NCBI RefSeq assembly: GCF_003194565.2 | Contig: NZ_QICH01000002.1 | Span: 611,234 to 675,233, forward strand | DNA: 64,000 nt | Source of the DNA: Kangiella spongicola | Lineage (GTDB): Bacteria > Pseudomonadota > Gammaproteobacteria > Enterobacterales > Kangiellaceae | Direction of reading: 5' to 3' | In this document: one piece after another, positions 37,879 to 51,181 of the stretch | Layout of the letters: the number at the start of each line of letters is the position of its first letter | Numbering within the stretch: position 1 is the stretch's first letter | The notes under the pieces: generated by a model | Databases searched by the model: none | Seen by the model: only the letters and a program-made list of their open reading frames with translations | Told to the model about the DNA's origin: nothing | Program-made: the position numbers and the translations under genes

Positions 37879-39978
37879 TTAAGAATTCTTGCTAATTACT
37901 TCTTCAGCAATGTTCATTGGAGCTTCTGCGTAATGCGCGAACTCCATCGTAAAGCTTGCGCGGCCTTGTGACAAACTACGTACGTCTGTCGCATAACCAA
38001 ACATTTCTGATAACGGTACTTCAGCGTCAATTACCTTACCAGTAGAGTTTTCACCCATACCTTTTACAAGTCCACGACGACGGTTAAGGTCACCCATAAC
38101 GTCACCCATGTACTCTTCAGGAGTAACAACTTCTACTTTCATCATTGGCTCAAGTAACGCAGGGTTAGCTGTAGCAGCTGCATTTTTAACCGCCATACTA
38201 CCTGCGATCTTAAACGCCATCTCGTTCGAGTCAACATCGTGGTAAGAACCATCATAAAGCGTAGCTTTAACGTCTAACACTGGGAAACCAGCGATAATAC
38301 CGTTTTCAAGCTGCTCTTCGATACCCTTCTGTACAGCACCGATGTACTCTTTCGGTACCACACCACCAACGATCTCGTTTACGAACACAAAACCAGTACC
38401 TGGCTCTTGTGGCTCAAGTTTGACCCAAACGTGACCATACTGACCGCGACCACCTGATTGACGTACGAATTTACCTTCGACTTCAACAGTGTTACGGATA
38501 GACTCACGGTAAGCTACCTGAGGCGCACCAATGTTTGCTTCAACTTTGAACTCACGCTTCATACGGTCGACAAGAATGTCCAAGTGTAGCTCACCCATAC
38601 CAGAAATAATGGTTTGGCCTGACTCTTCGTCAGTTTGTACACGGAATGATGGATCTTCTTGTGCCAACTTACCTAAAGCAATACCCATTTTTTCTTGGTC
38701 AGCTTTAGTTTTTGGCTCAACAGCAACCGAGATTACTGGCTCAGGGAACTCCATACGCTCTAGGATAATTTTGCTATCTAGGGCACATAAAGTATCACCT
38801 GTTGTTACGTCTTTAAGACCAACACCAGCTGCGATATCGCCTGCGCGAACTTCTTTAATCTCTTCACGGCTATTAGCGTGCATCTGTACGATACGGCCAA
38901 TACGCTCTTTTTTGTCTTTAACCGAGTTATAAACGCTGTCACCAGAGTTAATAACACCTGAGTAAACACGGAAGAATGTCAATGTACCCACAAATGGGTC
39001 AGTCGCGATTTTGAACGCTAATGCAGCAAATGGTGCGTTATCGTCAGCTTCACGAGTTTCGATTTCTTCACTATCAAGATCAACAGTACCTTGGATAGCT
39101 TTTACTTCAGTTGGCGAAGGCATGTAGTCGATAGTCGCATCAAGAACGGCTTGAACACCTTTGTTCTTAAATGCAGAACCACCAAATACAGGGATGATTT
39201 CGTTTGCTAATGTACGCGTACGAATACCTTGCTTGATTTCTTCTTCAGTAAGCTCGCCACCTTCAAGGTATTTTTCCATCATTTCTTCTGAAGCTTCAGC
39301 AGCAGTCTCTACCATGAACTCGCGCATTTCTTGGCAAGTTTCAACTAGATCAGCTGGGATATCTTCATAAGTGAATGATGTACCCATGTCTTCTTCGTTC
39401 CAGATGATTGCTTTCATCTTAACTAAGTCAACAACACCTTTGAATTCGTCTTCTGAACCAATAGTCATTTGCATTGGAACAGCAGTAGCGTTCAAACGCT
39501 CACGTAATTGCTTAACTACGTTCATGTAGTCAGCACCAGTACGGTCCATTTTGTTTACGAAAACCATACGAGGAACTTCGTACTTATCAGCTTGACGCCA
39601 TACTGTTTCAGTTTGTGGCTGTACACCTGACGAACCACAAAGAACAACTACAGCACCATCAAGTACACGCAAAGAACGCTCAACTTCAATTGTGAAGTCA
39701 ACGTGTCCAGGAGTATCAATAATGTTGATGCGGTGATCTTCAAACTGGTGGTCCATACCTTTCCAGAAAGTCGTTACAGCAGCAGAAGTAATGGTAATAC
39801 CACGTTCCTGCTCTTGTTCCATCCAGTCTGTAGTCGATGCACCATCATGAGTCTCACCCATTTTATGGTTAACACCGGTATAGAATAAGATTCGCTCGGT
39901 TGTAGTCGTTTTACCGGCATCAACGTGCGCACAGATACCAATATTACGGTATCGATTTAGGGGCGTTTTTCGAGCCAT
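37879..39978 (-). CDS. fusA: Elongation factor G
   Basis: 699 residues, the translocase GTPase of the ribosome. '[20 protein letters not shown]' (G1; pieces [19 protein letters not shown]), 'DTPGHVDF' (G3), '[10 protein letters not shown]' (G4), followed by domains II-V with '[15 protein letters not shown]'-type linker (here [16 protein letters not shown]). Str operon, between rpsG (17 bp) and tuf. This is the single full-length fusA visible here. Confidence 0.98.
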   Translation of the reverse strand: MARKTPLNRYRNIGICAHVDAGKTTTTERILFYTGVNHKMGETHDGASTTDWMEQEQERGITITSAAVTTFWKGMDHQFEDHRINIIDTPGHVDFTIEVERSLRVLDGAVVVLCGSSGVQPQTETVWRQADKYEVPRMVFVNKMDRTGADYMNVVKQLRERLNATAVPMQMTIGSEDEFKGVVDLVKMKAIIWNEEDMGTSFTYEDIPADLVETCQEMREFMVETAAEASEEMMEKYLEGGELTEEEIKQGIRTRTLANEIIPVFGGSAFKNKGVQAVLDATIDYMPSPTEVKAIQGTVDLDSEEIETREADDNAPFAALAFKIATDPFVGTLTFFRVYSGVINSGDSVYNSVKDKKERIGRIVQMHANSREEIKEVRAGDIAAGVGLKDVTTGDTLCALDSKIILERMEFPEPVISVAVEPKTKADQEKMGIALGKLAQEDPSFRVQTDEESGQTIISGMGELHLDILVDRMKREFKVEANIGAPQVAYRESIRNTVEVEGKFVRQSGGRGQYGHVWVKLEPQEPGTGFVFVNEIVGGVVPKEYIGAVQKGIEEQLENGIIAGFPVLDVKATLYDGSYHDVDSNEMAFKIAGSMAVKNAAATANPALLEPMMKVEVVTPEEYMGDVMGDLNRRRGLVKGMGENSTGKVIDAEVPLSEMFGYATDVRSLSQGRASFTMEFAHYAEAPMNIAEEVISKNS

Positions 39979-39994
39979 AAATTAACTCCTTGGA

Positions 39995-40480
<486 letters not shown>

Positions 40481-40555
40481 TCATGCATGTGTAACTTCAG
40501 GACAATCCAGAATAAGCTGTTACGGTACTTATCTGGCCTTACTCACATAGTGAAA

Positions 40556-40577
40556 TAGCTGATCGAATGATCAGCTA
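40556..40577. promoter_or_regulatory. Perfect hairpin in the rpsL-rpsG intercistronic region
   Basis: TAGCTGATC, 4-nt loop GAAT, GATCAGCTA. No T-run on the coding strand. A smaller stem AGTCAG/CTGACT (40632-40649) lies closer to rpsL. In E. coli this interval is the S7 binding site for translational feedback; here the gap is more than twice as long, so a regulatory or processing role is plausible. Confidence 0.5.
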
Positions 40578-40705
40578 CTAGACTACTCTCTAATTGTATG
40601 GCTTAAACATGTCATTAATGTTAAAGCCTATAGTCAGGGCTAACTGACTTTTAATTTACTAATGCCAAGCCGCTAAACAAGGTTTAACTAGCTCAACAAA
40701 AGAAA

Positions 40706-41080
40706 TTAACCTTTAGGTTTCTTAGCACCGTACTTAGAACGACCTTGCTTACGGTCTTTAACGCCGGCTAAATCTAAGCTACCGCGAACACAGTGATAAC
40801 GTACACCTGGCAAATCCTTTACACGACCGCCACGGATTAGAACAACACTGTGCTCCTGAAGGTTGTGACCTTCACCACCGATATATGAAGAAACTTCATA
40901 ACCGTTGGTTAAACGAACACGAGCAACTTTACGAAGTGCTGAGTTCGGCTTTTTAGGTGTTGTTGTGTAAACACGAGTACATACACCACGTTTTTGAGGA
41001 CAAGCTTCCAAAGCTGGAACGTTTGTCTTAGTAACCTGCTTTACGCGAGGTTTTCTTACAAGCTGATTAATAGTAGCCAT
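40706..41080 (-). CDS. rpsL: 30S ribosomal protein S12
   Basis: 124 residues. The decoding-centre loop '[17 protein letters not shown]' and '[13 protein letters not shown]' keep the lysines (as Lys43 and Lys88 in E. coli) whose loss gives streptomycin resistance, so the wild-type, sensitive configuration is present. First gene of the str operon. Confidence 0.98.
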   Translation of the reverse strand: MATINQLVRKPRVKQVTKTNVPALEACPQKRGVCTRVYTTTPKKPNSALRKVARVRLTNGYEVSSYIGGEGHNLQEHSVVLIRGGRVKDLPGVRYHCVRGSLDLAGVKDRKQGRSKYGAKKPKG

Positions 41081-41117
41081 TAATTCAATTCTCTATATCT
41101 GGTTCACGCTTTATACA

Positions 41118-41167
41118 GCGCGCCTTTATACGGGCGTCCTTACGGACGAAGTACCTATGGGCGCGCT
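41118..41167. promoter_or_regulatory. str leader stem-loop at the 5' end of the transcript
   Basis: AGCGCGCC (41118-41125) and GGCGCGCT (41160-41167) are perfect complements. They enclose a second hairpin, CGTCC-TTAC-GGACG (41135-41148). Since transcription should start near 41161, the mRNA would begin inside the outer stem. Confidence 0.65.
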
Positions 41168-41196
41168 ATTCTAAAGAGGTCCTAATGGGTTGTCAA
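41168..41196 (-). promoter_or_regulatory. str-operon promoter
   Basis: Minus strand TTGACA (41191-41196), 17-bp spacer, TAGAAT (41168-41173), then a GC-rich AGCGCGCCC start region as found in stringently controlled promoters. Start expected near 41161, about 80 nt before rpsL. Confidence 0.92.
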
Positions 41197-41235
41197 GCCT
41201 GCTCAATGTTTAACCATCAAGCAGACACAAGCACT

Positions 41236-44200
41236 TTAAGCCTCGCTATCTTCCATTGAGCTAAGTTCGTCCGATAGAGCTTGCTCAACGTCATCTGCTG
41301 AAGGGCCTACAACATCTTCAATTTGTAGGTCTGCAGCACGTTTGCGGCGACGATTTTCATGGTAAGTCAGACCAGTACCGGCTGGAATTAGACGTCCCAC
41401 GATTACGTTTTCTTTCAATCCATTCAATTCGTCCATCTTACCGCTAACAGCCGCTTCGGTAAGAACACGAGTCGTTTCCTGGAATGATGCCGCCGAGATA
41501 AACGACTCAGTTGCAAGAGAAGCTTTAGTAATACCCATCAAGACTCTTTCGAATTTGATAGTTTCTTTACCTTCTTCACGCAGTTTGTCGTTTGCTTCAA
41601 GCACTCTGATGACTTCCATTTGATCACCTTTTAGGAAGCGAGAGTCACCTGGATCCGTAATAATACACTTACGCAACATTTGGCGAATAACAACTTCAAT
41701 GTGCTTATCGTTAATGCCTACACCTTGTAGTCGATAAACTTCTTGAACTTCATTCACGATGTAACGCGCAAGCTCTGTAATTCCTTTAAGGCGTAAAATA
41801 TCGTGTGGGTTATCTGCACCGTCAGATACAACCTCACCCTTTTCAACTTTCTCACCTTCGAAGATGTTCAGCTGACGCCATTTTGGAATTAATTCTTCAT
41901 AAGTTTCATCGCTATCGTGAGGAGTAATCACTAAACGACGCTTACCTTTTGTTTCTTTACCAAAGCTCACAGTACCTGAGATTTCAGCAAGAATTGCCGA
42001 TTCTTTGGGTTTACGAGCTTCGAACAGGTCGGCTACTCGAGGTAGACCACCCGTAATATCTTTTGTCTTCGAACTTTCTTGAGGAATACGTGCAATCGCA
42101 TCACCAATACTTACTTCTGCACCATCTTCAAGACTGACAATCGCGTTAGTCGGTAGGAAGTAAACCGCTGGCATATCCGTACCTGGGATACACAACTCTT
42201 TACCTTTCTTATCCAACAACTTAATTGCAGGCTTAACGTCAGTAGATTTGCTACCAGTACGTTGCTTATTCTCAGTAATTACAATCGAGCTTAAGCCTGT
42301 TAACTCATCCGTTTGACGCTCAATGTTGACACCTTCAACCATGTCAACAAACTGAATCTGACCGTCTAGCTCGGTGATAATCGGGTGAGTGTGTGGATCC
42401 CAGTTAGCAACAATGTCGCCACCTTTAGCCTCTTCACCTTCTTGCTTCGCTAAAACAGTACCGTATGGAAGTTTATAGCGCTCACGTTCACGACCAAACT
42501 CGTCGACAACGTTAAGCTCTGATGAACGAGATACGATAACTTGCTTGCCATCTTTACGCTCAACAGTTTTAGCATTCTTAAGACGTAATGTACCGTCGTT
42601 TTTAATCTGTACGTTGTTGTCCGCAGACGCTCTCGAAGCAGCACCACCAATGTGGAAGGTACGCATCGTAAGCTGTGTACCTGGCTCACCAATCGATTGA
42701 GCAGCAATTACACCAACAGACTCACCGTGGTTAATGATGTGACCACGAGCCAAGTCACGACCATAACAAGCGGCACAAACACCAGTACGAGTTTCACAGG
42801 TAATTACAGAGCGTACTTTAACTTCGTCAACCGAGTTTTGCTCTAGAATTTCTACCCACTTCTCGTCCAATAAAGTTCCAGCTTCAGCTAAAACTTCATC
42901 CGAGCCTGGTACATAAACGTGATCAGCAACTACACGTCCTAATACACGTTCACGTAATGGTTCTACAACGTCACCACCTTCAATTAACGGCGTCATGAAC
43001 AGACCATTTTCAGTGCCACAGTCATCAGTTGTAATAACCATGTCTTGTGCAACGTCAACTAAACGTCGAGTTAAGTAACCCGAGTTCGCTGTTTTCAATG
43101 CTGTATCGGCCAAACCTTTACGTGCACCGTGCGTCGAAATAAAGTACTGAGTTACATCTAGACCTTCACGGAAGTTAGCCGTAATCGGCATCTCAATAAT
43201 CGAGCCATCTGGTTTCGCCATCAGGCCACGCATACCAGCTAGCTGACGAATCTGGGCAGCACTACCACGTGCGCCTGAGTCCGCCATCATAAAGATTGAG
43301 TTGAACGATGGCTGAATCACTTTCTCGCCGTCTTTAGTTTCAACTTCATCATTACCGATGTGGTCCATCATCGCTTTCGCGACTTTTTCGTTAGTGTGCG
43401 ACCAAATATCAACAACTTTGTTATAACGCTCACCCTGAGTTACAAGACCTGAGTTAAACTGGTCTTGAATCTCTGCAACTTCTGCTTCTGCTGCTTCAAT
43501 GATGCCGGCTTTCACATCTGGAATCGCCATATCTTCGATACCTACAGAAGTACCTGAGCGAGTCGCATAAGAGAAGCCTGTGTACATCAATTGGTCAGCG
43601 AAAATAACAGTCGCTTTTAGACCGCGTTCGCGGTAACAGGTGTTAACCAAACGAGAAATGGCTTTCTTCGTCATAGGTTGGTTCACAAGGTCAAAACTAA
43701 TACCTTCTGGCACGATACCCCACAACAGAGAGCGACCAACAGTTGTTTCAACTAGGTCCAATGATTCAGTACGCTTTTCGTTCTCATCGAAGTCAACCAT
43801 TGGTAGGCGTACTTTAACTTTAGCGTGTAGATCTACAGCACCGTTAGCGTATGCACGCTGTACTTCGTCTGCATCAACGAAGACCATGCCTTCACCTTTA
43901 GCATTAACACGATCACGTGTTAAGTAGTACAAACCAAGTACAACGTCCTGTGTCGGAACGATAATTGGTTCACCGTTTGCTGGCGAAAGAATGTTATTTG
44001 TCGACATCATTAGCGCGCGCGACTCTAATTGAGCTTCGAGCGTTAATGGAACGTGAACCGCCATTTGGTCACCATCAAAGTCGGCGTTGTATGCTGTACA
44101 AACTAACGGGTGAAGCTGAATCGCTTTACCTTCAATCAGTACAGGTTCAAATGCCTGAATACCAAGACGGTGAAGTGTTGGTGCACGGTTTAGAAGAACT

Positions 44201-45462
44201 GGGTGTTCGCGAATCACTTCTTCTAAAATGTCCCAAACGATAGGCTCTTCACGCTCAACCATTTTCTTAGCAGCTTTAATCGTTGTCGCTAGACCGCGTA
44301 GTTCAAGCTTGCTGTAGATAAATGGTTTGAACAGCTCCAATGCCATCTTCTTCGGAAGACCACACTGGTGTAATTTCAAGGTTGGACCTACTACGATCAC
44401 CGAACGACCAGAGTAGTCAACACGCTTACCTAGTAGGTTCTGACGGAAACGACCTTGCTTACCTTTGATCATGTCTGCCAAAGATTTCAATGGACGTTTG
44501 TTCGAACCAGTAATAGCTCGACCACGACGACCGTTATCAAGTAGCGCATCGACAGACTCCTGCAACATACGCTTTTCGTTGCGTACGATGATATCAGGAG
44601 CGTTTAAGTCTAATAGACGCTTCAAACGGTTGTTACGGTTGATCACTCGACGGTATAAGTCGTTCAAATCAGATGTTGCGAAACGGCCACCATCTAGTGG
44701 TACCAATGGACGCAAATCTGGTGGTAGAACCGGTAATACTTTCATGATCATCCACTGAGGATCGTTACCCGACTCAATGAATGCTTCTAACAATTTCAAG
44801 CGCTTGCTTAATTTCTTAAGCTTAGTCTCTGAATTGGTTGAAGGAATTTCTTCTTCACGAATACGCTGCGCTTCTTCTTTAAGATCGATATGATCAAGAA
44901 GATCACTGACCGCTTCCGCACCCATCTTAGCCTCGAAGTCATCACCAAACTCTTCTAACGCGTCAAGATAGCCTTCTTCGCTTAATAGCTGGCCAGTCTC
45001 AAGGGTTGTCATGCCTGGGTCAGTAACAACGAACGCTTCAAAGTACAGTACGCGCTCAATATCACGAAGCGTCATATCCATCAACATACCAATACGGCTT
45101 GGTAGTGATTTCAAGAACCAAATATGTGCCACTGGACACGCTAGGTCGATGTGACCCATACGCTCACGACGAACTTTAGTTAATGTTACTTCAACACCAC
45201 ACTTCTCACAGATAATACCGCGGTGCTTTAGACGCTTATATTTACCACATAAACATTCGTAGTCTTTTACTGGGCCAAAGATCTTGGCACAGAACAAACC
45301 GTCACGTTCCGGTTTAAAGGTACGATAGTTAATGGTCTCTGGCTTTTTCACTTCACCGTAAGACCACGAGCGGATTTGATCCGGTGACGCTAACCCAATA
45401 CGGATAGCATCAAACTCTTCGGATTGACTCTGCTGCTTAACTAAATTTAATAAGTCTTTCAC
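41236..45462 (-). CDS. rpoC: RNA polymerase beta' subunit
   Basis: 1408 residues (E. coli 1407). N-terminal zinc motif '[20 protein letters not shown]' (CLCG and CEKCG), active-site magnesium triad in '[12 protein letters not shown]', second zinc site in 'TDDCGTENG' and '[13 protein letters not shown]', and trigger-loop residues 'MRTFHIGG'. Follows rpoB by 95 bp containing a 9-bp inverted repeat. No T-run terminator is visible before the str promoter. Confidence 0.98.
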   Translation of the reverse strand: MKDLLNLVKQQSQSEEFDAIRIGLASPDQIRSWSYGEVKKPETINYRTFKPERDGLFCAKIFGPVKDYECLCGKYKRLKHRGIICEKCGVEVTLTKVRRERMGHIDLACPVAHIWFLKSLPSRIGMLMDMTLRDIERVLYFEAFVVTDPGMTTLETGQLLSEEGYLDALEEFGDDFEAKMGAEAVSDLLDHIDLKEEAQRIREEEIPSTNSETKLKKLSKRLKLLEAFIESGNDPQWMIMKVLPVLPPDLRPLVPLDGGRFATSDLNDLYRRVINRNNRLKRLLDLNAPDIIVRNEKRMLQESVDALLDNGRRGRAITGSNKRPLKSLADMIKGKQGRFRQNLLGKRVDYSGRSVIVVGPTLKLHQCGLPKKMALELFKPFIYSKLELRGLATTIKAAKKMVEREEPIVWDILEEVIREHPVLLNRAPTLHRLGIQAFEPVLIEGKAIQLHPLVCTAYNADFDGDQMAVHVPLTLEAQLESRALMMSTNNILSPANGEPIIVPTQDVVLGLYYLTRDRVNAKGEGMVFVDADEVQRAYANGAVDLHAKVKVRLPMVDFDENEKRTESLDLVETTVGRSLLWGIVPEGISFDLVNQPMTKKAISRLVNTCYRERGLKATVIFADQLMYTGFSYATRSGTSVGIEDMAIPDVKAGIIEAAEAEVAEIQDQFNSGLVTQGERYNKVVDIWSHTNEKVAKAMMDHIGNDEVETKDGEKVIQPSFNSIFMMADSGARGSAAQIRQLAGMRGLMAKPDGSIIEMPITANFREGLDVTQYFISTHGARKGLADTALKTANSGYLTRRLVDVAQDMVITTDDCGTENGLFMTPLIEGGDVVEPLRERVLGRVVADHVYVPGSDEVLAEAGTLLDEKWVEILEQNSVDEVKVRSVITCETRTGVCAACYGRDLARGHIINHGESVGVIAAQSIGEPGTQLTMRTFHIGGAASRASADNNVQIKNDGTLRLKNAKTVERKDGKQVIVSRSSELNVVDEFGRERERYKLPYGTVLAKQEGEEAKGGDIVANWDPHTHPIITELDGQIQFVDMVEGVNIERQTDELTGLSSIVITENKQRTGSKSTDVKPAIKLLDKKGKELCIPGTDMPAVYFLPTNAIVSLEDGAEVSIGDAIARIPQESSKTKDITGGLPRVADLFEARKPKESAILAEISGTVSFGKETKGKRRLVITPHDSDETYEELIPKWRQLNIFEGEKVEKGEVVSDGADNPHDILRLKGITELARYIVNEVQEVYRLQGVGINDKHIEVVIRQMLRKCIITDPGDSRFLKGDQMEVIRVLEANDKLREEGKETIKFERVLMGITKASLATESFISAASFQETTRVLTEAAVSGKMDELNGLKENVIVGRLIPAGTGLTYHENRRRKRAADLQIEDVVGPSADDVEQALSDELSSMEDSEA

Positions 45463-45502
45463 AATCGTTCTCCTGCTGGAGTTAAAACCTTTGTCCTAAA
45501 TA

Positions 45503-45529
45503 CCTCGGAGTTTTAATATCACTCCGAGG
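45503..45529. repeat. 9-bp inverted repeat in the rpoB-rpoC gap
   Basis: CCTCGGAGT, 9-nt loop, ACTCCGAGG. No T-run follows on the coding strand, so it is not an intrinsic terminator; it may be an mRNA processing or stabilising hairpin between the two large subunit genes. Confidence 0.6.
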
Positions 45530-45557
45530 CGATGGAGTATATCTTTAGGCCTATGCC

Positions 45558-48500
45558 TTACTCGTCATGCTCGAGTTCAATATTGATAGCAAGAGACTTA
45601 ATCTCTTTGGTCAATACGTTGAACGATTCTGGCATGCCTGGCTCCATATGATGATTACCATCAACGATATTTTTGTACATACGTGTACGACCGTTAACGT
45701 CATCAGACTTAACCGTAAGCATTTCTTGAAGCGTGTAAGCTGCGCCGTAAGCTTCAAGTGCCCATACTTCCATCTCACCAAAACGCTGACCACCGAACTG
45801 AGCTTTACCGCCCAATGGTTGCTGCGTAACAAGACTGTACGAACCGGTAGAACGGGCGTGCATTTTGTCATCAACTAAGTGGTTAAGTTTCAGCATGTAC
45901 ATGTAACCGACAGTCACTGGACGCTCAAATTTATCACCAGTACGGCCGTCGTATAACCAAGTTTGACCCGACTTCGGTAGCTCAGCTAATTCAAACATTG
46001 CATGAATGTCTTTCTCACCAGCACCATCGAATACAGGAGTCGCCATTGGTACACCGGCACGTAAGTTGTTGGCCATGCTCATCACTTCTTCATCAGTGAA
46101 TTCTGACAGGTCAACTTTCTTGTCGTCACGGTGGTTATAAACCTTGTTTAAGAACGACTTAACAGTTTTTGGTGCTTTACCAGTGTCTAAAAGCTCACCG
46201 ATTTTTTCACCAACGCCTTTCGCTGCCCAACCAAGGTGAGTCTCAAGAACCTGACCGATGTTCATTCGCGATGGTACACCCAGTGGGTTCAACACGATAT
46301 CAACTGGCACACCCTTGTCATCGTATGGCATGTCTTCAACCGGAACGATGTTTGAGATAACACCCTTGTTACCGTGACGACCAGCCATCTTATCACCAGG
46401 CTGAATGCGACGTTTAACAGCAAGATACACCTTAACGATTTTTTGAACGCCAGGTTGCAAATCATCACCTTGGGTGATTTTGATTTTCTGAATCTCGAAC
46501 TGTTTGTCGTATTCTTTACGCTGCTCTGCAAGATAGTTAGCAAGGTTTTCAAGCGCTTGCTGCTTTTCTTCTACGCGTAATTGAATGTCTAAGTACTGTT
46601 TTGGCTCTAATTCGTCCAAGTAATCAGCAGTAATTTTGCTACCTTTCTTAAGACGGTTAGGACCTTTTTCAGCAACACACCCCATAACTAGGTTACGTGC
46701 ACGCTGATAGATGCTTTCCGCCAAAATACGGAACTCATCGTTGATGTCTTTCTTGGCCGCAGCAACTTCGCTATTTTCAATTTCTTTAGCACGAGCATCT
46801 TTCTCAACACCGTCGCGAGTAAAGACTTGAACGTCGATTACTGTACCGTGTGTAGAAGTACCAACGCGTAAAGAAGTATCTTTAACGTCTGAAGCTTTCT
46901 CACCAAAAATTGCTCTCAGAAGTTTTTCTTCTGGAGTTAATTGAGTTTCACCTTTAGGAGTTACTTTACCCACTAAGATGTCACCAGGCTTAACCTCGGC
47001 ACCGATATAAACAATACCTGACTCATCAAGCTTGCTTAGTGCGCTCTCACCAACGTTAGGGATATCTGAAGTGATTTCCTCAGGGCCTAACTTAGTATCA
47101 CGAGAGATACAGGTTAATTCCTGAATATGGATGCTGGTGAAACGATCTTCCTGAACAACGTTTTCAGAAATTAGGATCGAATCCTCAAAGTTGTAACCAT
47201 TCCAAGGCATGAATGCGACACGCATGTTTTGACCAAGCGCTAACTCACCTAAGTCAGTCGATGGGCCATCTGCTAGAACGTCACCGCGCTCGACGATATC
47301 GCCTTGCTTAACGATTGGACGCTGGTTAATACAAGTGTTCTGGTTAGAACGCGTGTACTTAGTAAAGTTGTAGATATCAACACCAGAGTCGTTATCGCCG
47401 ACTTCATCTTCGTGCGCACGAATAACCACACGGCTGGCGTCGACCTGATCAACGATACCACCACGCTTAGCTGCCACAACAACACCAGAATCCACCGCTA
47501 CAGCACGCTCCATACCAGTACCTACTAACGGCTTTTCAGCACGTAAAGTTGGAACTGCTTGACGTTGCATGTTTGAGCCCATCAATGCACGGTTCGCATC
47601 ATCGTGCTCAAGGAATGGAATCATACTTGCCGCAACCGATACAATCTGCTGTGGCGAAACGTCCATATATTCAACTTGATCAGGAGTCGCTAACATGAAC
47701 TCGCCTTGGTTACGAGATGGTACTAATTCATCGCTGAATTTACCGTCTTTATCCAAGTTGGCGTTAGCCTGTGCAATGATGTACTTACCTTCGTCAATCG
47801 CCGACAAGTAATCAACGATATCCGTTGGCTTACCGTCTTTAACACGGCGATATGGGGTTTCCAGGAAACCGTAATCGTTGGTACGTGCATAACATGCTAG
47901 AGAGTTGATCAAACCAATGTTTGGACCCTCTGGAGTTTCAATCGGACAAACACGACCATAGTGAGTTGGGTGTACGTCTCGAACCTCAAAGCCCGCACGC
48001 TCACGAGTCAAACCACCAGGACCTAATGCAGAAACACGACGCTTGTGCGTAATCTCTGACAATGGGTTGTTTTGATCCATAAATTGCGACAGCTGGCTCG
48101 AGCCGAAGAATTCCTTAACAGCAGCCGAAACAGGCTTAGCGTTAATTAAATCTTGTGGCATCAAGTTTTCGCTTTCTGCTTGTGACAAACGCTCTTTAAC
48201 AGCGCGCTCAACACGGACCAAACCAACGCGGAATTGGTTTTCAGCCATTTCACCAACACAACGGATACGACGGTTACCCAAGTGGTCGATATCATCAACA
48301 GTACCGTTACCGTTACGAATATCGATTAGGGTTTTCATCACATCTATGATGTCTTGGTTAGATAACGTACCTTCACCTTCAATCTCTTCGCGGCCAACAC
48401 GGCGGTTGAACTTCATACGACCTACGCGAGATAAGTCATAACGCTCTTGGTTGAAGAATAGGTTTTCAAATAGACCTTCAGCAGCTTCTTGCGTTGGTGG

Positions 48501-49625
48501 TTCACCAGGACGCATCATGCGATAGATTTCAACTTTCGCTTCAAGTGCTGATTTGGTTGAGTCGATACGCAACGTATCCGACATGTATGGACCATGATCA
48601 AGATCATTGGTATACAGTGTAGGTACGTCTGTAACGTTTGCATCGATTAATGCTTCTAGTAACTCTTCAGTAATTTCAGAGTTAGCTTCAGCGATGACTT
48701 CACCAGAATCTTTATCGATGATATCTGTGGCTAAAGCGCGACCATAGATGTACTCAGTAGGTACGTCTAATTTTTTCACGCCAGCTTTTTCAAGTTGAGA
48801 GATATGACGTGGCGTAATGCGACGACCTTCTTCAACAATGACTTTGCCTTTAGCTTTAATGTCAAAAGTAGCAGTTTCACCACGTAAACGAGTTGGCACT
48901 AATTCTAACTGAATGCCACCCTCTTTAGTGATGTAGAAGTTATTACGCTCGAAGAACATGTCCAGCATATCTTGCGTTGAATACTCAAGAGCACGCAAAA
49001 TAATTGACGCTGGTAATTTACGGCGACGGTCGATTCGCACGTATAGCATATCTTTTGGATCGAACTCGAAGTCCAACCAAGAACCACGGTAAGGAATTAC
49101 ACGAGCTTGGTAAAGTAGTTTACCGGAGCTGTGTGTTTTGCCTCGATCTGAGTCGAAGAAAACACCTGGACTACGGTGTAACTGAGAAACAATAACACGT
49201 TCTGTACCATTGATGACGAAAGTACCATTTTCAGTCATTAACGGTAACTCACCCATGAACACTTCTTGCTCACGGATGTCTTTAACTTTTTTCGTTTTAG
49301 AATCTTTATCGTAGATTACTAATCGGATTTTTACGCGCAATGGCGCAGAATAAGTAATGCCACGGATCTGACATTCCTTAACATTGAATACTGGCTCACC
49401 CATTGAGTAGCTTACGTACTCAAGAGCTGCATTACCTGAATAGCTTTCAATAGGGAAGATTGATTTGAACGCTGAGTCCAAACCTGAATCGTTATCGCCT
49501 TTTGGCTCAAGGAATTCACGGTATGAATCCAATTGAATTGCCAACAGATAAGGCACATCGAGAATATTTGAACGTCGACCAAAATCCTTGCGGATTCGTT
49601 TTTTCTCAGTGTAAGAATATGCCAT
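45558..49625 (-). CDS. rpoB: RNA polymerase beta subunit
   Basis: 1355 residues (E. coli 1342). The rifampicin-pocket region '[30 protein letters not shown]' is intact ([27 protein letters not shown]) with no known resistance change. C-terminal '[15 protein letters not shown]' and '[25 protein letters not shown]' regions complete the catalytic core. Preceded by an attenuator-like hairpin after rplL. Confidence 0.98.
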   Translation of the reverse strand: MAYSYTEKKRIRKDFGRRSNILDVPYLLAIQLDSYREFLEPKGDNDSGLDSAFKSIFPIESYSGNAALEYVSYSMGEPVFNVKECQIRGITYSAPLRVKIRLVIYDKDSKTKKVKDIREQEVFMGELPLMTENGTFVINGTERVIVSQLHRSPGVFFDSDRGKTHSSGKLLYQARVIPYRGSWLDFEFDPKDMLYVRIDRRRKLPASIILRALEYSTQDMLDMFFERNNFYITKEGGIQLELVPTRLRGETATFDIKAKGKVIVEEGRRITPRHISQLEKAGVKKLDVPTEYIYGRALATDIIDKDSGEVIAEANSEITEELLEALIDANVTDVPTLYTNDLDHGPYMSDTLRIDSTKSALEAKVEIYRMMRPGEPPTQEAAEGLFENLFFNQERYDLSRVGRMKFNRRVGREEIEGEGTLSNQDIIDVMKTLIDIRNGNGTVDDIDHLGNRRIRCVGEMAENQFRVGLVRVERAVKERLSQAESENLMPQDLINAKPVSAAVKEFFGSSQLSQFMDQNNPLSEITHKRRVSALGPGGLTRERAGFEVRDVHPTHYGRVCPIETPEGPNIGLINSLACYARTNDYGFLETPYRRVKDGKPTDIVDYLSAIDEGKYIIAQANANLDKDGKFSDELVPSRNQGEFMLATPDQVEYMDVSPQQIVSVAASMIPFLEHDDANRALMGSNMQRQAVPTLRAEKPLVGTGMERAVAVDSGVVVAAKRGGIVDQVDASRVVIRAHEDEVGDNDSGVDIYNFTKYTRSNQNTCINQRPIVKQGDIVERGDVLADGPSTDLGELALGQNMRVAFMPWNGYNFEDSILISENVVQEDRFTSIHIQELTCISRDTKLGPEEITSDIPNVGESALSKLDESGIVYIGAEVKPGDILVGKVTPKGETQLTPEEKLLRAIFGEKASDVKDTSLRVGTSTHGTVIDVQVFTRDGVEKDARAKEIENSEVAAAKKDINDEFRILAESIYQRARNLVMGCVAEKGPNRLKKGSKITADYLDELEPKQYLDIQLRVEEKQQALENLANYLAEQRKEYDKQFEIQKIKITQGDDLQPGVQKIVKVYLAVKRRIQPGDKMAGRHGNKGVISNIVPVEDMPYDDKGVPVDIVLNPLGVPSRMNIGQVLETHLGWAAKGVGEKIGELLDTGKAPKTVKSFLNKVYNHRDDKKVDLSEFTDEEVMSMANNLRAGVPMATPVFDGAGEKDIHAMFELAELPKSGQTWLYDGRTGDKFERPVTVGYMYMLKLNHLVDDKMHARSTGSYSLVTQQPLGGKAQFGGQRFGEMEVWALEAYGAAYTLQEMLTVKSDDVNGRTRMYKNIVDGNHHMEPGMPESFNVLTKEIKSLAINIELEHDE

Positions 49626-49727
49626 TTGGGTTCCTCGGCTCGCTAACTTTAACTCGTTTAGTTTGTCTGCAAAGAGTGAATCTCTTGCGACAAATGTGAC
49701 TTACGTCACGTACCGTTTTTTAACGGC

Positions 49728-49755
49728 AAAAAGGCCGGTGACATTGTCACCAGCC
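49728..49755 (-). terminator. Attenuator-like terminator between rplL and rpoB
   Basis: Minus strand GGCTGGTGACA, short loop, TGTCACCGGCC followed by five Ts. In E. coli a partial terminator at this place lowers rpoBC relative to rplJL. Two further small hairpins just downstream (CCGTT/AACGG at 49712-49725 and GTGAC/GTCAC at 49696-49709) sit where E. coli has an RNase III site. Confidence 0.8.
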
Positions 49756-49804
49756 ATTTTGGATCATTCGCTGTCGTTAATTGACATCAAGTAATAACTG
49801 GTTA

Positions 49805-50179
49805 TTACTTAACTTCAACTTCCGCGCCAGCTTCTTCCAATTGCTTCTTAACGTCTTCAGCTTCTTCTTTCTCAACGCCTTCTTTAACAGCAACAGGAGC
49901 GCCTTCAACCATGTCTTTAGCTTCTTTCAAGCCAAGACCAGTGATGCCGCGGATAGCTTTAATTACAGCTACTTTGTTACCGCCGAAGCTTTTCATTACT
50001 ACGTCAAATTCAGTTTGCTCAGCCGCTGCTTCCGCACCGCCTGCTGCTGGACCAGCTACTGCAACTGCTGCTGCCGCTGATACACCGAATTTTTCTTCCA
50101 TTGCTTCAACAAGTTCAACAACGTCCATTACGCTCATTTCAGCAATAGCGTTTAAGATATCATCTTTAGATAGAGCCAT
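49805..50179 (-). CDS. rplL: 50S ribosomal protein L7/L12
   Basis: 124 residues. N-terminal dimerisation helix ('[20 protein letters not shown]'), Ala-rich hinge (about residues 37-52), and the C-terminal GTPase-factor-binding domain ('[24 protein letters not shown]'-region, [18 protein letters not shown]). Forms the stalk with L10, whose gene lies 78 bp upstream; that gap has an ACTACGA/TCGTAGT hairpin (about 50226-50250). Confidence 0.98.
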   Translation of the reverse strand: MALSKDDILNAIAEMSVMDVVELVEAMEEKFGVSAAAAVAVAGPAAGGAEAAAEQTEFDVVMKSFGGNKVAVIKAIRGITGLGLKEAKDMVEGAPVAVKEGVEKEEAEDVKKQLEEAGAEVEVK

Positions 50180-50257
50180 TTTCAGTCTCCTGGGTATTTA
50201 ATTTCAAAAATAAATAAAAATTTAAACTACGATCTAACAGTATTCGTAGTGAAAATA

Positions 50258-50788
50258 TTAAGCTGCTTCTTGCTTCTGATCGCGAACGGCTGCAACCGCA
50301 CGAGTAACTTTGCTTGGTACTTCGTTGAAAGTACGAGCAAGTTTCGTGATAGGCGCAATCATCACGCTCATTAGCGACGCAAGCGCTTCGTCTCTTGTTG
50401 GTAGTGCAGCGATAGCGTCTAGACGCTCAGGACCGTGCATTTCACCAGCAATTGACAAACCAGTTACCTGTAGTAAGTCATTCTCTTTTGCGAAGTCTTT
50501 GAAAAGACGCGCAGCCGCACCAGGTGCGTCAATTGAGAATGCATAAACTAGAGGACCAGTTAGTGCATCTTGCATACAAGCGAACTCTGTATCTTCAACA
50601 GCGCGACGAGCTAACGTGTTACGAACAACACGTACATATACGTTGCTTTCACGTGCTTTCACGCGAAGCGCAGTCATCTGCTCTACTGTTAAACCGCGGT
50701 ACTCAGCAATAACGGCTGAAAGGGCTGTCTTTGCTACTTCGTTTACCTCAGTAACAATAGCCTTCTTGCCTTCTAGTCCAAGTGCCAC
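50258..50788 (-). CDS. rplJ: 50S ribosomal protein L10
   Basis: 176 residues (E. coli 165). Anchors L7/L12 dimers through its C-terminal helix and binds 23S rRNA with '[30 protein letters not shown]' (pieces: [18 protein letters not shown]) and '[11 protein letters not shown]'. In E. coli the L10-L12 complex represses rplJL translation through the leader RNA; a structured leader is also present here. Confidence 0.98.
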   Translation of the reverse strand: MALGLEGKKAIVTEVNEVAKTALSAVIAEYRGLTVEQMTALRVKARESNVYVRVVRNTLARRAVEDTEFACMQDALTGPLVYAFSIDAPGAAARLFKDFAKENDLLQVTGLSIAGEMHGPERLDAIAALPTRDEALASLMSVMIAPITKLARTFNEVPSKVTRAVAAVRDQKQEAA

Positions 50789-51107
50789 TAGTTCACCTCC
50801 GATTGTTTCAAACCTGACCGAAGTTAGGATTGAGTTACAGTTTTGATAAGGCGAGCCTTATCCTTTGAGTCACGGTGAACGATTCCACTATAAAAGTTTC
50901 ATCAAGGTTTCACCGTCTGCGTAGGCTCAAGGTACAAAGCACCTTAGAGAATTAAACCAACTCGTCGTTACTCAAAATAAAACACAGAGCTATCGATTCG
51001 TCAGTGCCTACGGTCTTTGACGGTTCCCTGAATTACTTTTAAAACCCAGGAAACCCAAAGCCTTTAATTTAAGTTAATCGAAAACTTTGACCAACTTAAA
51101 AGTTGGT
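50789..51107 (-). promoter_or_regulatory. L10 (rplJ) leader region
   Basis: The non-coding part of the rplJ mRNA. Hairpins seen: GATAAGG-CGAG-CCTTATC (50845-50862, tens of nt before rplJ), arms ACGGTGAA (50872-50879) and TTCACCGT (50909-50916), and ACCAACTT-AA-AAGTTGGT (51090-51107). The layout resembles leaders that are bound by L10 and L7/L12 to block translation. The promoter is not clear: TATATT at about 51114-51119 has no good -35. Confidence 0.6.
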
Positions 51108-51144
51108 TTAAATAGCAATATAGCATCTAAACCGAATTTTTAAC

Positions 51145-51168
51145 TGGCTCAGCCAAATTACTGAGCCA
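51145..51168. terminator. Hairpin after rplA, possible terminator
   Basis: TGGCTCAG, 8-nt loop, CTGAGCCA, 14 bp downstream of the rplA stop on the minus strand. It is followed by GTTAAAAA rather than Ts on that strand, so termination is probably partial. In E. coli transcription from the L11 promoter partly continues into rplJ. Confidence 0.5.
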
Positions 51169-51181
51169 AACTCTTCCTAGA

